64,000 bases of DNA. Source: Luscinia megarhynchos. Taxonomy: Eukaryota > Chordata > Aves > Passeriformes > Turdidae. The position numbers and the translations under genes are program-made. The stretch covers positions 13,259,385 to 13,323,384 of the forward strand of contig CM067576.1 in NCBI GenBank assembly GCA_034336665.1, given 5' to 3'. This document shows, one piece after another, positions 1-13,100 of this stretch. The stretch's first letter is position 1. Each line of letters starts with the position of its first letter. Below the pieces are notes generated by a model. That model was given only the letters and a program-made list of their open reading frames with translations. It had not been told where the DNA came from and ran no database searches.

Positions 1-696
1 TCTTCAGGCCACCCTGCCCTCATTGTCACCCATTGTGTCTCTAGGGAAATTGCTATCTATACTACATGTAACTCACAGATCTAATATCCCATATATACTG
101 CAGATATATGAGCCCTCTCGCTTTTATATTCTTAAAAAAAGGAAAAGGTGAGCACTTATCCCAAATAGTCTGCAATATTGTCTTAGTGCTGGCAGAAATA
201 TCAGCACACATTTAACAGACTGAACCCAAATGTGTCCTGGAATCCAACTCCCCTGAAAGGACACAAGTGCTCACTGAAGGAGCAGTGGAAGCACCAAATG
301 GCTACAGCCACAATTTCTGGTATTGGCAAACAGGAATAAGAGGTGAATCCAACCAGAGCAGCTCCTGAATGAACACCACCCTGCTCTGTCTCCAGGTGCC
401 CTTGCAGGAAGCACAGTTTCTCCATGCACAGGTGACAGAAAATGCCACAGGTTTTTTCAGCACCTTCAGCACAACCATACAAAGCAGCCAGACCACAGGC
501 AGCTTCCTGATCCATCTCCACGGACCCCAGACCCCTCTGGCAACAAGGAACAAACCCAGTGTGTTGTATTTCACTATGAATTATGGCACCAGTGACCTCC
601 CCTACTTGGTGCATGCATGTGGGAGTGCTCCTTGACAGGAGCACACAGATGGACTCGTGAGGCCAGAGTTGTGAATCCTACACCTACCCAAGTCAC

Positions 697-775
697 AGAA
701 ATAAAAAATCATAGAAAAGTTAAGGTTACAAGGTCACCTTGGCAACATCTAACAAACTCTCCCTTTAAAAGGAGG
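697..775 (-). mobile_element. Possible degraded CR1 LINE 3' end
   Basis: The plus strand reads AATCATAGAAAAGTTAAGGT and shortly after it CAACATCTAACAAACTCTCC. This resembles the reverse complement of the avian CR1 3' end, where an AATCATAGAA octamer repeat is followed by GGTT..., ACCTT..., CATCTAGTCCAAC. Only one terminal octamer is left and the body is heavily diverged. It may be an old CR1 copy in minus orientation or a chance match, and I see no coding remnant beside it. Confidence 0.35.
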
Positions 776-3287
776 GCTAAGTTGTCTTATAGTTGATTTC
801 TTTTCAACTAGGACACCCAGATTCTCCTTGGGGGACCCTCCTTGCCTTTCACCAAATCAGGTGCAATATTTGCTTTTTCCTGCAATGAGGAACTTTCCAC
901 ATTCAACTTTTTGAGGAAAGTAAACAGCAGCCTGGCAATGGCACAGCCTCCATTCCAAGGCTGTACTCCACCCATTCCCAAGGTGCTGCTCTACAGCTGA
1001 AGATGTGTTGTGTCGTTTACAGAGAAATTTGAAAGGCTTTGGCAGACATGTAACTGTGTGTTAACATAATGCCTAATCCCACATGGGCTCACAAACATAA
1101 TGAGAGGCTCTCATAAATGATTGCTGAGAAGAGGACACAAGAGAAGTCACCAGAGACAGCCTAGAAGAGGGAGTTTTGCCTCCTCCTTTATTTGGTCAGG
1201 GAGCATCAACTCTCCCAATTGCAAGCAGAATCATAACTCAGGGATATGACAATATGTGGCCTCTAAAAGTGAGTGAGATGAACAGTAGTCTTGGCCAGCA
1301 ACTTGGAGGGTAGGAAGGAAGGTGAAGAGTGAAGTGTGATTCAGGTTCTTCCAACTGAAACCATAAAGGCCTCCAGTCATTCACTATGTACAAACACCTA
1401 CATACACCCATCCATACCATCACATATATGGTAATTGTGCATGCTGTGTATATTCTATAAACCCAGGATTATTTACTTTATCTTTCACAGAAATAGGGGG
1501 AAGCAAATTGCACTTCATTCCTCTTGTGCTTGGCTCATCAGCCTGGTGATTTGCCCAGAGTGAGAACCACTCCTTCATGGCAGACTTCCCACAGGGGCCC
1601 CAGGGGAGAGGAGAGCCTGGAGAAGTTCGCCATTCTCCTTTTATTGAACATGCTCTTTTATTCTGAGAAGGGCCAGCAACATTTTTGAGCTGCTGCTATG
1701 CTCCTGCCATGGCTTGATATGCAGCTGTTTTCAGCTCTGATGGAACATTTTAACAGCAAGAGCCTAACGGGCCAGAAGAATCATGTGCTCGGTTGCATAA
1801 GCTGCCCCTAAAGAAAGGGCAGATTTTAATAACCTTCTCCACATCATGAAAACTGGAAAGGATGAAAACAGGTGACTGAACTCCCTGGACAAATTTTCCC
1901 AGGGGAAATGACCCATGTGTTATTCTGAAAACAAAACTGTAACAGCCCACTGCTGCTGTTTGCTTTCTCAGCCTAAAGTGGGAACCTGACCTATATGAGG
2001 ATGGCTGTTGAACAAAGAAAATGCAGAAATATTCTAGTTTCAAAAATATCTTGTTTCAGAAACAAAAAATGAAAAAAGGAAGGAAAACAACAATAAAAAT
2101 ATGCAGTTATAGAAGTACATTGAAATTTCTGTTTTATCTGCTCTCATTTGAAAAAAAAAAAAAAGTATACATTCCCAGCCATGATTTTTTTCATGTTTCC
2201 CAATAGAAATGATTATATAATTGTGTACATGTTATTATCAATGACACCACTATGCTATGGAACCACTGACATTTTAAACTTAATTACAGATGGCAGCTTA
2301 TGAAATAATTATAGGAAAAGATTGGACAGCAACCACAGTGATTTCATGCTTCCTCTTCACGTGTGTTTAGCACAATATTGTTGAGTCCCTCAACTTTAAA
2401 AAATAATGTGAATTATCAACCAGATCGTAGTGCTGGCGACTGGGAGGTTGTCTCAGTGTTGTAGGAGATGATAGCATGTCACATTTGGCACTCCTAGCCC
2501 AGGTCCTGCAGAAGGTGTCCCCACAGCAAGGCTGGCTGGTGGCCACGCAGTGACCACTGCCAAGGAAATACTGAATAGCAGGTCAGCTCCACAGGCTGCT
2601 CAGGCAGGGCCAGGCACACACTGAACAACGGATTTGCAGAGCACAGTATTCCTTCGGGCCTACAGATCTGAATTGAAAAAGTGAAATTTGAGTATGAGGA
2701 TCTTATACCTGCCTGATTTCATTCTATGACATTCATTTCCAGCCCCCGTGAAATTCCCTCCCCTCCATGAATCCACTAATTAAATTGCCAGTGGCTTTGA
2801 TACTGATGCTACCTCACTCCAGGGAGAATTTTGTCTGGGTCTCCAGAGATTATTTTAATGTGTTCCATGTTAAATTGGTAGGCTCTTTTTAACCTGTTCC
2901 TTCCTGATTCCATCTCACCTCTGTTATTACTAATAGCACATTAAGCCTTTAACTACTATCATTTTAGTGAAGGGCTAACACAAAATATCTATTAAGCTCT
3001 TCAGCTCTCTACATACCTTTTTCCTTCTACTTACATTTCTCTTAAGCAGAGGGCTGACAATTCCTTTGGTTATTCCCTGGCCTCTTATGCATTTTAAAAG
3101 CATGTCCTTCCTGCCTTTTACATGGTTTACTAATGGTACCTCATTTAGAGCCTTACCTTTCTGACTCTTCCTTCAGATTCATCTCCTACATCCAGTCCTC
3201 CCTCTTGTAATTTTACTCTCTTTTAAAGCAGCTACAGCTTTATTATTCCAAAGATGTCCAAAATTTTTCTCAGGGCTTCTTATTTTG

Positions 3288-3355
3288 GGGGTTGTGGGGT
3301 GGGGTTTTTTTTGTTTCTGTGGGGTTTTTTTCTGTGTTTTTTTTTTTTTGGTGGA
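3288..3355. repeat. G/T-rich low-complexity tract
   Basis: Runs of G (up to four) alternate with runs of T (up to fourteen). There are too few closely spaced G runs to argue for a stable quadruplex. It is simple-sequence DNA that creates a spurious short open frame on the plus strand. Confidence 0.8.
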
Positions 3356-3887
3356 GAGAACAAGGAAGGCTGTTTAGGAGGTCCTGAGTACAGTTACACT
3401 GATTCTGGGCTGTACCCTAAATACAGCTTCTTTCCTTTTCTTCCCTGTAGCTGTTGAAGCTCTTGGTGAAAAGCATTAATTACAAATGTATCTTTCTTTT
3501 GTCACTCTCATGAATTGCTTATGATTTTGCAAACTATAGATTCGTGCTTTTCAATTGCCAGTCACTGTTGTTATATGTTTTTGGGTTTTTTTTTAAAGCA
3601 TGTGATTAAATAATAAATAGCCTAAGGTCAAGGCTTTTGTACACTTTCAGTTTAGTAACTATGCTAAAATTTAGTGTGTTTTTAGGATCAGGACACGTTT
3701 TTCATCAAACACAGAAGTATTTAGGAACATATGTACATTAAAAAATGCATGGCAATACTGCAATTTGTATCTCAAATATAATTTGTGAATTAATCACTGG
3801 TTTTTCACAGCTCTTCAGTGGACGTTGCACCTTCATAATTATGTTGCCTGTAGAAATGGGCAACAGAGGCTGATTAACAAGTCTTGC

Positions 3888-4015
3888 ATCATATTATCAT
3901 ACAAAATAATTCAGACTACAAAGAATCTCTGGAAATCATCTGGTTGAGACCTTCTGTGAGCAGGGCCAGCCTCAAGGGTAAATTCAAGTTCAAGACAAGG
4001 TAATCTGATCCTTCA
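3888..4015 (-). mobile_element. CR1 LINE 3' fragment
   Basis: The stretch starts with ATCATATTATCATACAAAA, a decayed form of the CR1 terminal ATCATAGAATCATAGAA repeat. It continues with AATCTCTGGAAATCATCTGG and then GAGCAGGGCCAGC. These are the expected successive blocks of a CR1 3' untranslated region read on its reverse strand (octamers, GGACCTCTGGAAATCATCTGGTCC, GAGCAGGGCCACC). The element is therefore in minus orientation and 5'-truncated, as is typical for CR1. Divergence is high, so the insertion is old. The downstream edge is uncertain by several tens of bases. No reverse transcriptase coding sequence is retained. Confidence 0.7.
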
Positions 4016-4059
4016 GGACGTCAAGGTCACCTGTGAAGGAAGCATCACCATAAAACCTG

Positions 4060-6960
4060 CTCTACTGAAAAATCGAGCTGAGTAAAGGACTAACTGGTGC
4101 TGTCTAACACAGCACTGACCTGATCCCACTCCTCCAGCTCTTGGATAAGCTGGCCTGGCATTAATGTATGCACAGAGGCTTTGGGACTTCTCTCCAGAAC
4201 AATCTATCAGGGTTTCAGAAGGACAATTTCCGAACACTCTTTCCATGTGCCTGCTATTTCTCAGGCTTTCTGCCACAGCTGCAGGTCACATTCACTCCTC
4301 CAACTATAAACATTTTTGCTTCTTCTTAAGGAAAAGTATGCAATAGTTTTTAATTATTTATCCACAAATGTAATTTCTATATTTTGCACCAACTCGAGTC
4401 TTGAAAAAATTGCATGCAATTCTTTTTCCAACCTGTCCCTGTTTAGAAAACATTCCTTCAAAAAAGTACAATTCTATTTGTATTTAACTATATTTGTATT
4501 ACATTCTATCTTTTCCAGCATATTAGACCACACCTTTTCAAGTCCCCAACTCTACTCTCATCCATCAGAATGTCTGATGTATATTGAGAATAAAATTCTT
4601 TGCACAAAGAATATTAAATATATGTATATAAAATCTCAAGTCTTATAGAAAACAAAAAGGATGAAGACCAAATCATATAATAAAGAGAATAAAGAATAAA
4701 GAAACACCACTCTGTTATAACAGATAATATTTTAAATAGTTTAAATACATGATTATGATTTGAATGATATGTAGATCAATATTAAAAATACAATATATAC
4801 ATTTTAGGCTAATGAAACACAAGATCAACCACATACCACAGTTTAAGAAAATTATTTTCCCCTACATTACACTGATATAAATGAAGAGCAATGGAGATAT
4901 GGTGCATGAGAAATGAACCAAGTCCAACATTTCTTTAATCTGGTCAACATTTCTTTCCCCATTACCAGACTCACCCTGCATTATCCCCAAACAGAAAAGA
5001 CAAAACAGAAAATTATCACCTGTTGGTGATAATGGTGACTAAAAGCAGCCCCATCATACCAATTATTTTAAATGTTTTAATGTACTCCTTCATAAGTCAC
5101 TACATATAATTAACAGATGGAGAGAAAAACAACTACAGGCAAAATGCTCAGAAGAAATACCTACACATAGTCACTGCTGAACTTATTTGACCCAGTATGA
5201 CATTTCTTATTAAAAAAAATTAAAAGTAATCCCAGAAAGACCTGGTAAAGAATTTTCCAGGGATCCAGGCAAAGGATCATACAAGAATATAACAAAAAGA
5301 AGAGGAAAAAATAGGGAAGCAGAGGTATATAGAATAAAGCAAGGACGGATCCAAGTGATGCCTTTTGACTAAATCATGTCCCCATTCCCTGTTCTGGGGG
5401 CTTTGCTGGATCCTTAGCTGAGCTCAAGCTAAGTTCAGCTGCAATTGTCCATAAACCAGTGAGCAGATAAAAAACTCACACATTTTTTGCAATAAGAAAA
5501 ACACAAGATTTGTCTTTTTTTGTGCTTTCATGTCTGCAACATGCGAAACTAACATAAAAGATACTGATTGTGCTTACAGGGCTGTTAAAGAACTGGAATC
5601 TTTGGGTTTAAAACAAGGAGAAACACCATGCAATCTTCCCACAGACCACTGATAGCAGCTCTGCTGGTGTTTTGTGTCAGTCCAGTCCCTTTGCTGTACA
5701 GACCCAATTACTTCTATGGCTCACCAGAAAAATCAGATTTTTCTTGCCTCAGTTTTTATTTTAATGAAAATAACTGTTCTGGGAAGTTGCTACATAAATT
5801 CAGAGAATAACATCGTTCTGGAAACAACACTGAACTAATGTCCTCAGAGTATTAGAGGTATTTGTCATTGCATCTTGAGTAGGAGTTGTGAAAAGTGTCC
5901 ATGCTAACACTGCCATAATTTAAAACATGGCCTCATCTCCTTTGTTTTGCTGCAGAAAAGCTCACCTGCTACTCATGCCATCCAGTTAAACCCTGCTGAT
6001 GTATCCTCCACTTTCTTTTCTTCTAAACTGCCATTTTACTGCTCCTGATAAGAGCTCACCTTGCCCTCTGCCTTTATTTCAACATTTCACAGAAGGAAAT
6101 GGAAAACAGTAAAATATTAAACCTCTAGATTTTTTTTCCTAAAGCTTTAATAAACTGATTTAATAATATTACAGAAATATGTCTTGTGGTCTAAAAAGTT
6201 AAAAATTATTTGATTGCTTTCTGCAAGCTTTGCAAACATTTCTAGAAAACTACCAAATGCATTTTGTCATATTCTATTTGATTAAGAATTGTTAATTTCC
6301 ATCAGATTGGAAGAAGCAGCTTATCTGCTGGAGTAGCATCCCTTAACCAGACCCTTCCAATGGCACCTTAACTTGTCCCCCTGCTGCTAAGGAAGCAGCA
6401 GCCCAAGTTCAGCTGCTGGGCTGCTCCCAAGCCCCAGAGCTTGTGCTCAGGGCTGTGGTACTTCTCTGAACTGAGAACTGGGACAGGGCAGCCTGAACCA
6501 CCTCACTGCTGACAACTGTACATACTGGGCACACATGCAAAAAGTCTTTTTGGTCTCCTTGGATTGGTTTGAACTCTGCTCTCAGTAGTGACAGAAAATG
6601 AATTAATCTCTCTCTCTCCTATTTGCCTTTGTGGCAGTTCCACTGGCCCGTTCCTACACAGGCAGCTTTAATAGAAACCAATTCACTGGGCCCTTTAAAG
6701 GCATATTCCCATTGTCAGGAAAATGGATCCACAGACACCAGAGGTTTATATGCAAAAAGGAGACAAAGCAGTCCTGTAACTTTATTCAAACAAAGGGAGA
6801 GGTGATGGCGACACCTGGGGTCTGTCAAAGTTTTGGAGGACAAAGACTCCATTTTATCCTAATTTCCTGGCTGCACTTCTCTCTCTCTTTCCCCATAGGC
6901 TGAGGTACTTGAGAGGTACAGACTTCCCAAAACACCTGATACCCTCTTCTGATCTATACC
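4060..6960. other. Noncoding unique DNA
   Basis: This AT-rich stretch shows no recognisable gene. 4600-4800 is very AT-rich. Two donor-like sites on the minus strand (GCAG/GTGAGC near 5965 and CAAG/GTGAGC near 6057) have no acceptor that would define an exon. A GC-richer patch lies at 6340-6500. A pyrimidine-rich acceptor-like tract ends at 6898, followed closely by GAG/GT motifs that would give an exon of under 20 bases. Confidence 0.6.
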
Positions 6961-6964
6961 CCCC

Positions 6965-7190
6965 TATCTTTTCTTTTTCTTGTGTCAATCAGTGGAATTC
7001 ATATGGCATTTATGGTTCTTCCCATTGTTTTTTTCATCTGTTAGTATCCAATTTTATTTATCAGCAGACCTACAGTTTGTAAAAGCATATCTTTTTCATT
7101 CCATTTATCAATCAATGGAATCCTTCCTATTGTTTCTTCTATCTCTCAGTGCTAGTTTCATCTACTAGCAGACCAACAGTTTGTAAAGAC
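6965..7190 (+). repeat. Old tandem duplication, two copies of about 100-120 bp
   Basis: Copy 1 spans about 6965-7085 and copy 2 about 7088-7190. Shared anchors in the same order are TATCTTTT, TCAATCAGTGGAAT versus TCAATCAATGGAAT, CTTCCCATTG versus CTTCCTATTG, and CAGCAGACCTACAGTTTGTA versus TAGCAGACCAACAGTTTGTA. Copy 1 carries extra bases, so indels have accumulated. Bases 7191-7230 may be the start of a third, more decayed copy. It is not coding. Confidence 0.75.
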
Positions 7191-10100
7191 AAGTCCCTCA
7201 TTCCTTTCATCATGCTCTGTTCAATTTAGTTACCCCACTTGTGAAAGTGGATTATAAAGAGAAGAAAAAATGAAAATGAAAACCAAAAGGATTTTAATAC
7301 AGCGCCTGCCTCTACAGGAGCAGAGCCTTGAAGATTGCATATCCTCATTCCTTGATGTAATAAAATGCTTTGACCTAACATACCACATTATTTATAAATT
7401 ATACTAAATATGCACTATGATATATTTGAAAAGATGCCATTAAAGGAACTCCACATGTGGGAAGGGCATATTGGCTTTTTGATCAGAAAGAGAGGACACT
7501 TGCATTAAAATAAAAAAAGTCTTAAATCTTAGTTGGAGATGTAAAAAAATTACTTTGCTTATTAATAAGAGAGATTGCATTTTCAGAAGGTTTTTCTTCC
7601 AGTATCATGATCAGAATTTTAAAGGAGGCCTGCACCACGTGTTCATATTTCTGATTAGGTACCTATAATTTAGACAAAGGCAGTTTTCCTTGTGGTCTCT
7701 CCAAACTTTTGGATTTTCCACATTAGAAAGTCAAAATAAATACAGTAGAAGCTTGGTTTTATCGATTTTACTTCTTAGTGATTTTGAAAACACTTAGCAT
7801 TATATGATACTTCTCATTCATGGAACTAAAGTTATTAAAATGAATAAAGCAAGAAATGTAAGCTTTAAGAGGTTAATGGTGTAATAGCAAAAGGAGAGGG
7901 AATTCAGAGGAAAAAGCAATTAAAGCAGTTCTACAAAAACAATACAAAGCTTCCAGGAGCTTTGCAATATACTGGGGGGAGGAAGGAAATAAAGCACTGC
8001 CAACAAGTCACAGGTAAACAGCTTGACAGAGAGTGAAAATGTTGCCAAGAGGAAGTGATAATGGTTTTGTATCCATAATTCATTCATCTCGAGGGATGCA
8101 AGATTACGTAATGCAGTGGCACTGCTGTATCCTGACTCATTAGTGAGTCCTACAGAGCACTCTGTGCACTCCTAAGGTGGGGAGGTGCCTGAGACACATG
8201 CACTTTGGAAATTAGTGCCTCCCATGCTCCTGACAGTTCTGGGTGCTCTCAGGGTTTGAAGTTCAATCCCATAGCAATGGTAGGACAGGGTGAAAGTCTG
8301 AGCAACAGCTCAATCATCATTGCACAGGCCAATCAGAAGGAGCAGAATTAATCACACTGGTGTTGAAAGAAGGAAAAATGAAAGAGCAGATACACTTCCC
8401 ATCTGATCATTAGTTTGCAGTAACACAAAGGGTGATGGAAGCTTGAAGGAGACAGAGATAAAAGTGGCAGTAATAAAAACTGGCACAGATGAAATATGGG
8501 ACTCAGAATAGGGAGGTGAGAACTGGAAGAGTTCAGAAGGAATAGCAATTAAACAAGGTGAGAGTGTGTTAAAGAATACTGGGCATAGGCATGGCAAATG
8601 AAGGAAAAAAGGATGGTGAGAAACTAAAAATAAGGCAAACAAAGTAACAGTATTGCACTGTAATGAAAAAAAGAAGAAAGAAAAATCAATTTGGAAAATG
8701 ACAGATTATTGGAGAGGGATGTAGTACTTCAGAATAGAGAACAAATCCTAAAATTTTAAACAGTGGAGTTCAACATAAGTGAGAAAGAAGGAAATTAAGT
8801 TTGAAGTGGCCAAGAGAAATTAGTTATACACAATCCAAATTAAAACATCTTTGATTTCAAAGCCTTAGAAGATATTTCTCTTCTTATGCATAGTCTCACA
8901 TTTTTCAGTTAGAGAAGTGCAAATGTAATTTATCATGCAAACCACTGTGCCTTGCCTTCCCCTCATCCCAACAATGAGAAAACATGGGATGCCCCGATAC
9001 TTAAAAGATACATTGATATGACTTTTATGCCCCAACAACAACTCTGAAATGTGTGATCTCTGGCTTTGAGAGCTGGGCTGGGTCCAGGCTGTGATGTCAG
9101 GAATGCCTCCCGAACCAGCTGCTCTTCAGAGCTTGGGGTGGGGCTCCAGGGAGAGATGTTTGTGCTGTGCCTTGGCTTTCCATCTTTCAGGAAAAACTAC
9201 AGTGGGTCAGAGGACAGTGGACACGTGCTCTTCCACGTCTGGCATTGTGACTGACTCCTCACACAACTCCCAATTCATCCACACCCACAGGTGCAGTGGT
9301 GAGGCTCCACGAGGGCACTCAAGGGAGCCCAGGGCAGGAGGGCTGGTGGCCAAGGAAGCCTGGCAGCCACCAGGATGGCAGAGGGGGCTCAGGACAGCTG
9401 TGCTGGGCTGCCATGGCACTGGGAAGATGCTGAGCTGGAATGCTTCATGCCAGTCTCAATTTGTCACTGCAGCACTGTACAAAACAGTCAGCAGACAGCA
9501 CACATTTCACATTCAGATATTTGGAAATTACCAAAATCAAAGCAAAGCTAGTATTTTGATAAGCTAAACAAGTACGTGTAGATGCTTGAAAGCCATTATT
9601 TTTGTTCATTTTATTTTTAACAATGCCAAGAAAACTGACTTTCTTAAAATTCCATGTACTTTCTAGTAACTAATGCTACTGAAGGGAATCTGTGCCACCC
9701 ACACAAAAAAGCAGTTACTGGCTCTCTAAAGTCTGGGGTTAATAAAAGTTACTCAGACACCAGGAAAAAAAAATCTATTCAGTGCTTTGAAAACAACTAA
9801 AACTGAGAATAATTAATTCCAAATATTCTGTTTTCCCCATCCAAGTACGGTATGTGTATGTACATCTAATCTATAATATAGAATTTGGAAAAAAACAACA
9901 ATGTATTAACCAGGTACCTCATGAGATGGAGGATCAGATATCAGGTGATGAATACCTACAAGAAGCAGGGAACGAAAATGCTTTCTTAAAAACATAAAGA
10001 AGATGCTTGCACTGTGTTAACTCATGGCCAGCCAAAGGTCTGGGAAAGCTCCTTTGCCCATCAATCTGAGACTGCCTTCAAACTGCTTCCAGCTTTGCTT

Positions 10101-13100
10101 AATTGCTCTCTTCCTGTAAGTGCTTGACAGTTTGACAGAGACTGCATTCCTGAGTAATCTGGCCCTTTTGCTTGGTTAGAATGAAGTTCAGGGTGTGGTT
10201 AATAAAGGGAAACTGGGAAGCAGTATTTTGCTTTGAAATACTGGCACACAATGACACAGAAAGAAATTATTAATTAGTCCAAATATCTGACATGAATTCT
10301 TAGTGGCAGCACTTTATAACTGCGTCCATGAAATTGAAATTCTGAAATTTCACCTCGCAGTAAAATAACCTGGTTTGCACAGTGGGCTTGAATGTAGTGG
10401 AAAGAAAAAAAAATATTTTTGGTATCATCATTTATCAAGGACAAAAGGGGAGATATCAGAGACTGAACTGACATCTAAGGACAAAGCTCTTGGCTCCCAT
10501 TCATTCTCTTTTATTTAGCTGTGGGCATCTGGTCTCTGCTCTGTGACCCACTGAAGTGCCTGGTATGTCCATAGCACTTCAGGCTTTCCCTGTGTCCTGG
10601 CCAGGTCCCACCAGAGACCCACCAGTGCACCCAGAGCTCCTTGTTGCACTCTTCATCTGACTCATGAACATGTGGCCTGAAAAGTCCTGCAGAAATATTG
10701 TACTTAAGCACCAGAGGCTTAGCAGGTGTCACCACCAGGAGTGAGACACTGCTAATTGAGCACTTCCCAATAAGTTATTGATGTTAATCAAGTCTCCCAG
10801 AAGAAGGATGTCAGCAGCAGCACTGACAGCTATGTACACAAGAAACAACAAGAGGTAATAGAGCAGCAGGGTTGGGCCAAATATTAATGACACTGCTTTT
10901 CACTGAGCTGCTCTGAACACAAACCATGCACAGCATTTGTCCAAATACACAGACGACAAGACACCTTAAATTACAAGAAGGAGAATAAAATTTTTCAAAT
11001 TGCTATGATTTGAGGCTTCTGATTCTATTAAAAGTAAGCAAAGCTCAAGGGAAACCCATTACTAAATGTCCATGTATTGGGGTCAATGATAAGCTCTCAT
11101 AGGAAATCTAAGCTATTGGTTTCCCTTTAGACAGAGGGTGTTAACATAAGAATGCTTAAAGAGTTTTTTGATCAAATATATCCCCTCAGATAAGGGAAAG
11201 TGACACAGAACCATTATCTTCATTGACATGATAAGATAATAGGCAATGGTCAAAAATGAGCACTTTCAGAAAGTCCTGTTTTATACAGAAACAGGTCATT
11301 ATGGCAACTTTTGGCTGTTGAACTGCTAGTAATTTTAAATTAATCTTTGACAACTGTGAGAGTATTTTCCTGTGTGTATTTCCATCATGTGATGGAGTAA
11401 GGAGCCTGCAGTTTAGATACATGATGGCTGGTGGCATAAAAACAAAAACACTGTATGCAAGAGACCCTCTAAGAGCACAGCACTGAAGTATACACTGGAT
11501 TTTAGAGTTGACACTCCTTTTGTTTGTACCTTGATCTGGGAATATGGTGTGTTAAAATATGCTCTTCTATCTCAGAGCAAATGATCTAAATTGTCTTTAA
11601 CTGAGTTACTGGAAAATCATTGCTGCCATCCTGGGAATTTTGCCCATCTTGGAATGAAGGACAGTTTTTTTTAAAGCCACTGCCATCTTGACTAGTGAGT
11701 TCAATTGTTGTTTCCTGGGAATCATTATGGATTTGTTTGGTTATTATAATTCTTGACTGTAGCTTTCTTTTACAGTGTGACAATTCATTGTTTGCCTAGA
11801 AAAATTGGGAAACTGCCCAAAACACCACAGATGCCACCATGAATCTATTGCATGGAAATCCTATAGTTTTATAAAATCAGGTATCTTCTTTAAGAGTTAA
11901 TAGATAGAAATGGAAAGAATAATCCAAGTATCAGAAGTGCCAAAAAAAGTCTTTTTAGCATCTTAGTCAGTAGCAGTGACTACACTGCTTTTAAGTGGAA
12001 TGACTCAGTCTTGTCAGCCTCTGCATGTTATTTTGGGATCACAGCACTGCCCAGAGTCTGTCCAGAAGTCACTTGTTGGTTTTCATCAAGGTTGTCCTCA
12101 CTCAAGCAGCAAATCAAAGTTACTTTGCAATGCAATACAAAGGCACTGGTGCCATCTCAGTGCTGCTGGAGCCTGTCCCCACCAGCTGCAGTCCAGAAAC
12201 TGCTCACCATGTCTGCCTTTGCAGCAAGCCTGTGTTCTAAGCTGCTGCATTATGTATTCAGTGCAAAACATATTCATGGTTATTCTGACCACATATTTGG
12301 ATTACAAAGGATGTTCTCTTGCCATGCTTGGATTACTTCAATTTACCAGTGAATTTACCTAACTCAGGCTTTTGAATATATAACCTGCAAGCACACAGCC
12401 TGTAAGAGCAGGCTGCCTGGAGCTGGTCAAGAGGACCATGATTCAACATTTCCAAGCTGCTACTGCACATAATCTCGTACTCTTTTACAAGCAGATGCTC
12501 AGCACCCTGAAATGCAGATGCCAGGGCAAAGGCACAGCCGAGGCTCACAGGGGCTGGAGCTGAGGCTGAGCAGCTGCTCCAGGCTCCCACTGCAGCCAGG
12601 GGATGATGCTGATCCACTTACCATCCTACTTCTGTGTAAAGCAGCTTTTCTCACACCTGCTAAATGTCCTTAGCAGCACTCTTCATGTTTGGGAAAGAAA
12701 GCCATGCTCTGGCACTGCCCTTGGGTGGCTGGAACCCACTTGGCTGCAGCAGCTGCCAGGGGCTCCTCAGTGATCCAGGCAGTGAGATGACAGACCTGAG
12801 GACTTTTTTACTGGCTCTTCTACCTACTGTGGATAGCCAGAAACGAACATACAGTTGTTCCCTGCCTGGTAAATAGTCTGAAATCTCCCAGTTTTGTCAC
12901 AAAAAGAAAATCTCTCCACTTAGGTATTGGGGACCGACAAGAATAAGGTTTTAACCATCAATAGTTACTATAGTATTTTTTCCCTGAGTATAAATTAATA
13001 ATACTGGATATACAACCATGTCATCATTTTAGTAAAGCATTAGTGCTGTTGGTGTACTGGCTCTTTTATTGCTGCTTCAGATTTAGTTGTAATTCTGATC

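Larger units (their letters stand above)
1..3887. other. Noncoding unique DNA, AT-rich
   Basis: No gene is recognisable. Open frames occur on both strands near 201-644, but they match no family I know and have no plausible exon structure. A GC-richer, CpG-poor patch lies near 2440-2650. A G/T-rich low-complexity run is at 3288-3355, and a strong polypyrimidine tract ending in TAG sits at 3450 without a convincing donor after it. A possible CR1 trace near 697-775 is listed separately. Confidence 0.6.

Noticed and set aside
201..644. 147-codon open frame on the minus strand, with another on the plus strand over the same bases
   Set aside because: No family resemblance, open on both strands because of CpG-poor, GC-richer composition, and no promoter or splice context.
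8258..8268. AGTTCAATCCC, like a tRNA B box
   Set aside because: No A box at the right distance and no cloverleaf; not a tRNA gene.
9091..9567. 158-codon plus-strand open frame
   Set aside because: GC-richer, CpG-depleted patch open in several frames; no family match and no splice context beyond an unpaired acceptor near 9189.
10519..10562. 44-bp unit between a TTTATTTAG acceptor and a CTG/GTATGT donor
   Set aside because: The acceptor tract is short, the donor is only fair, and the one open frame (VGIWSLLCDPLKCL) matches nothing.
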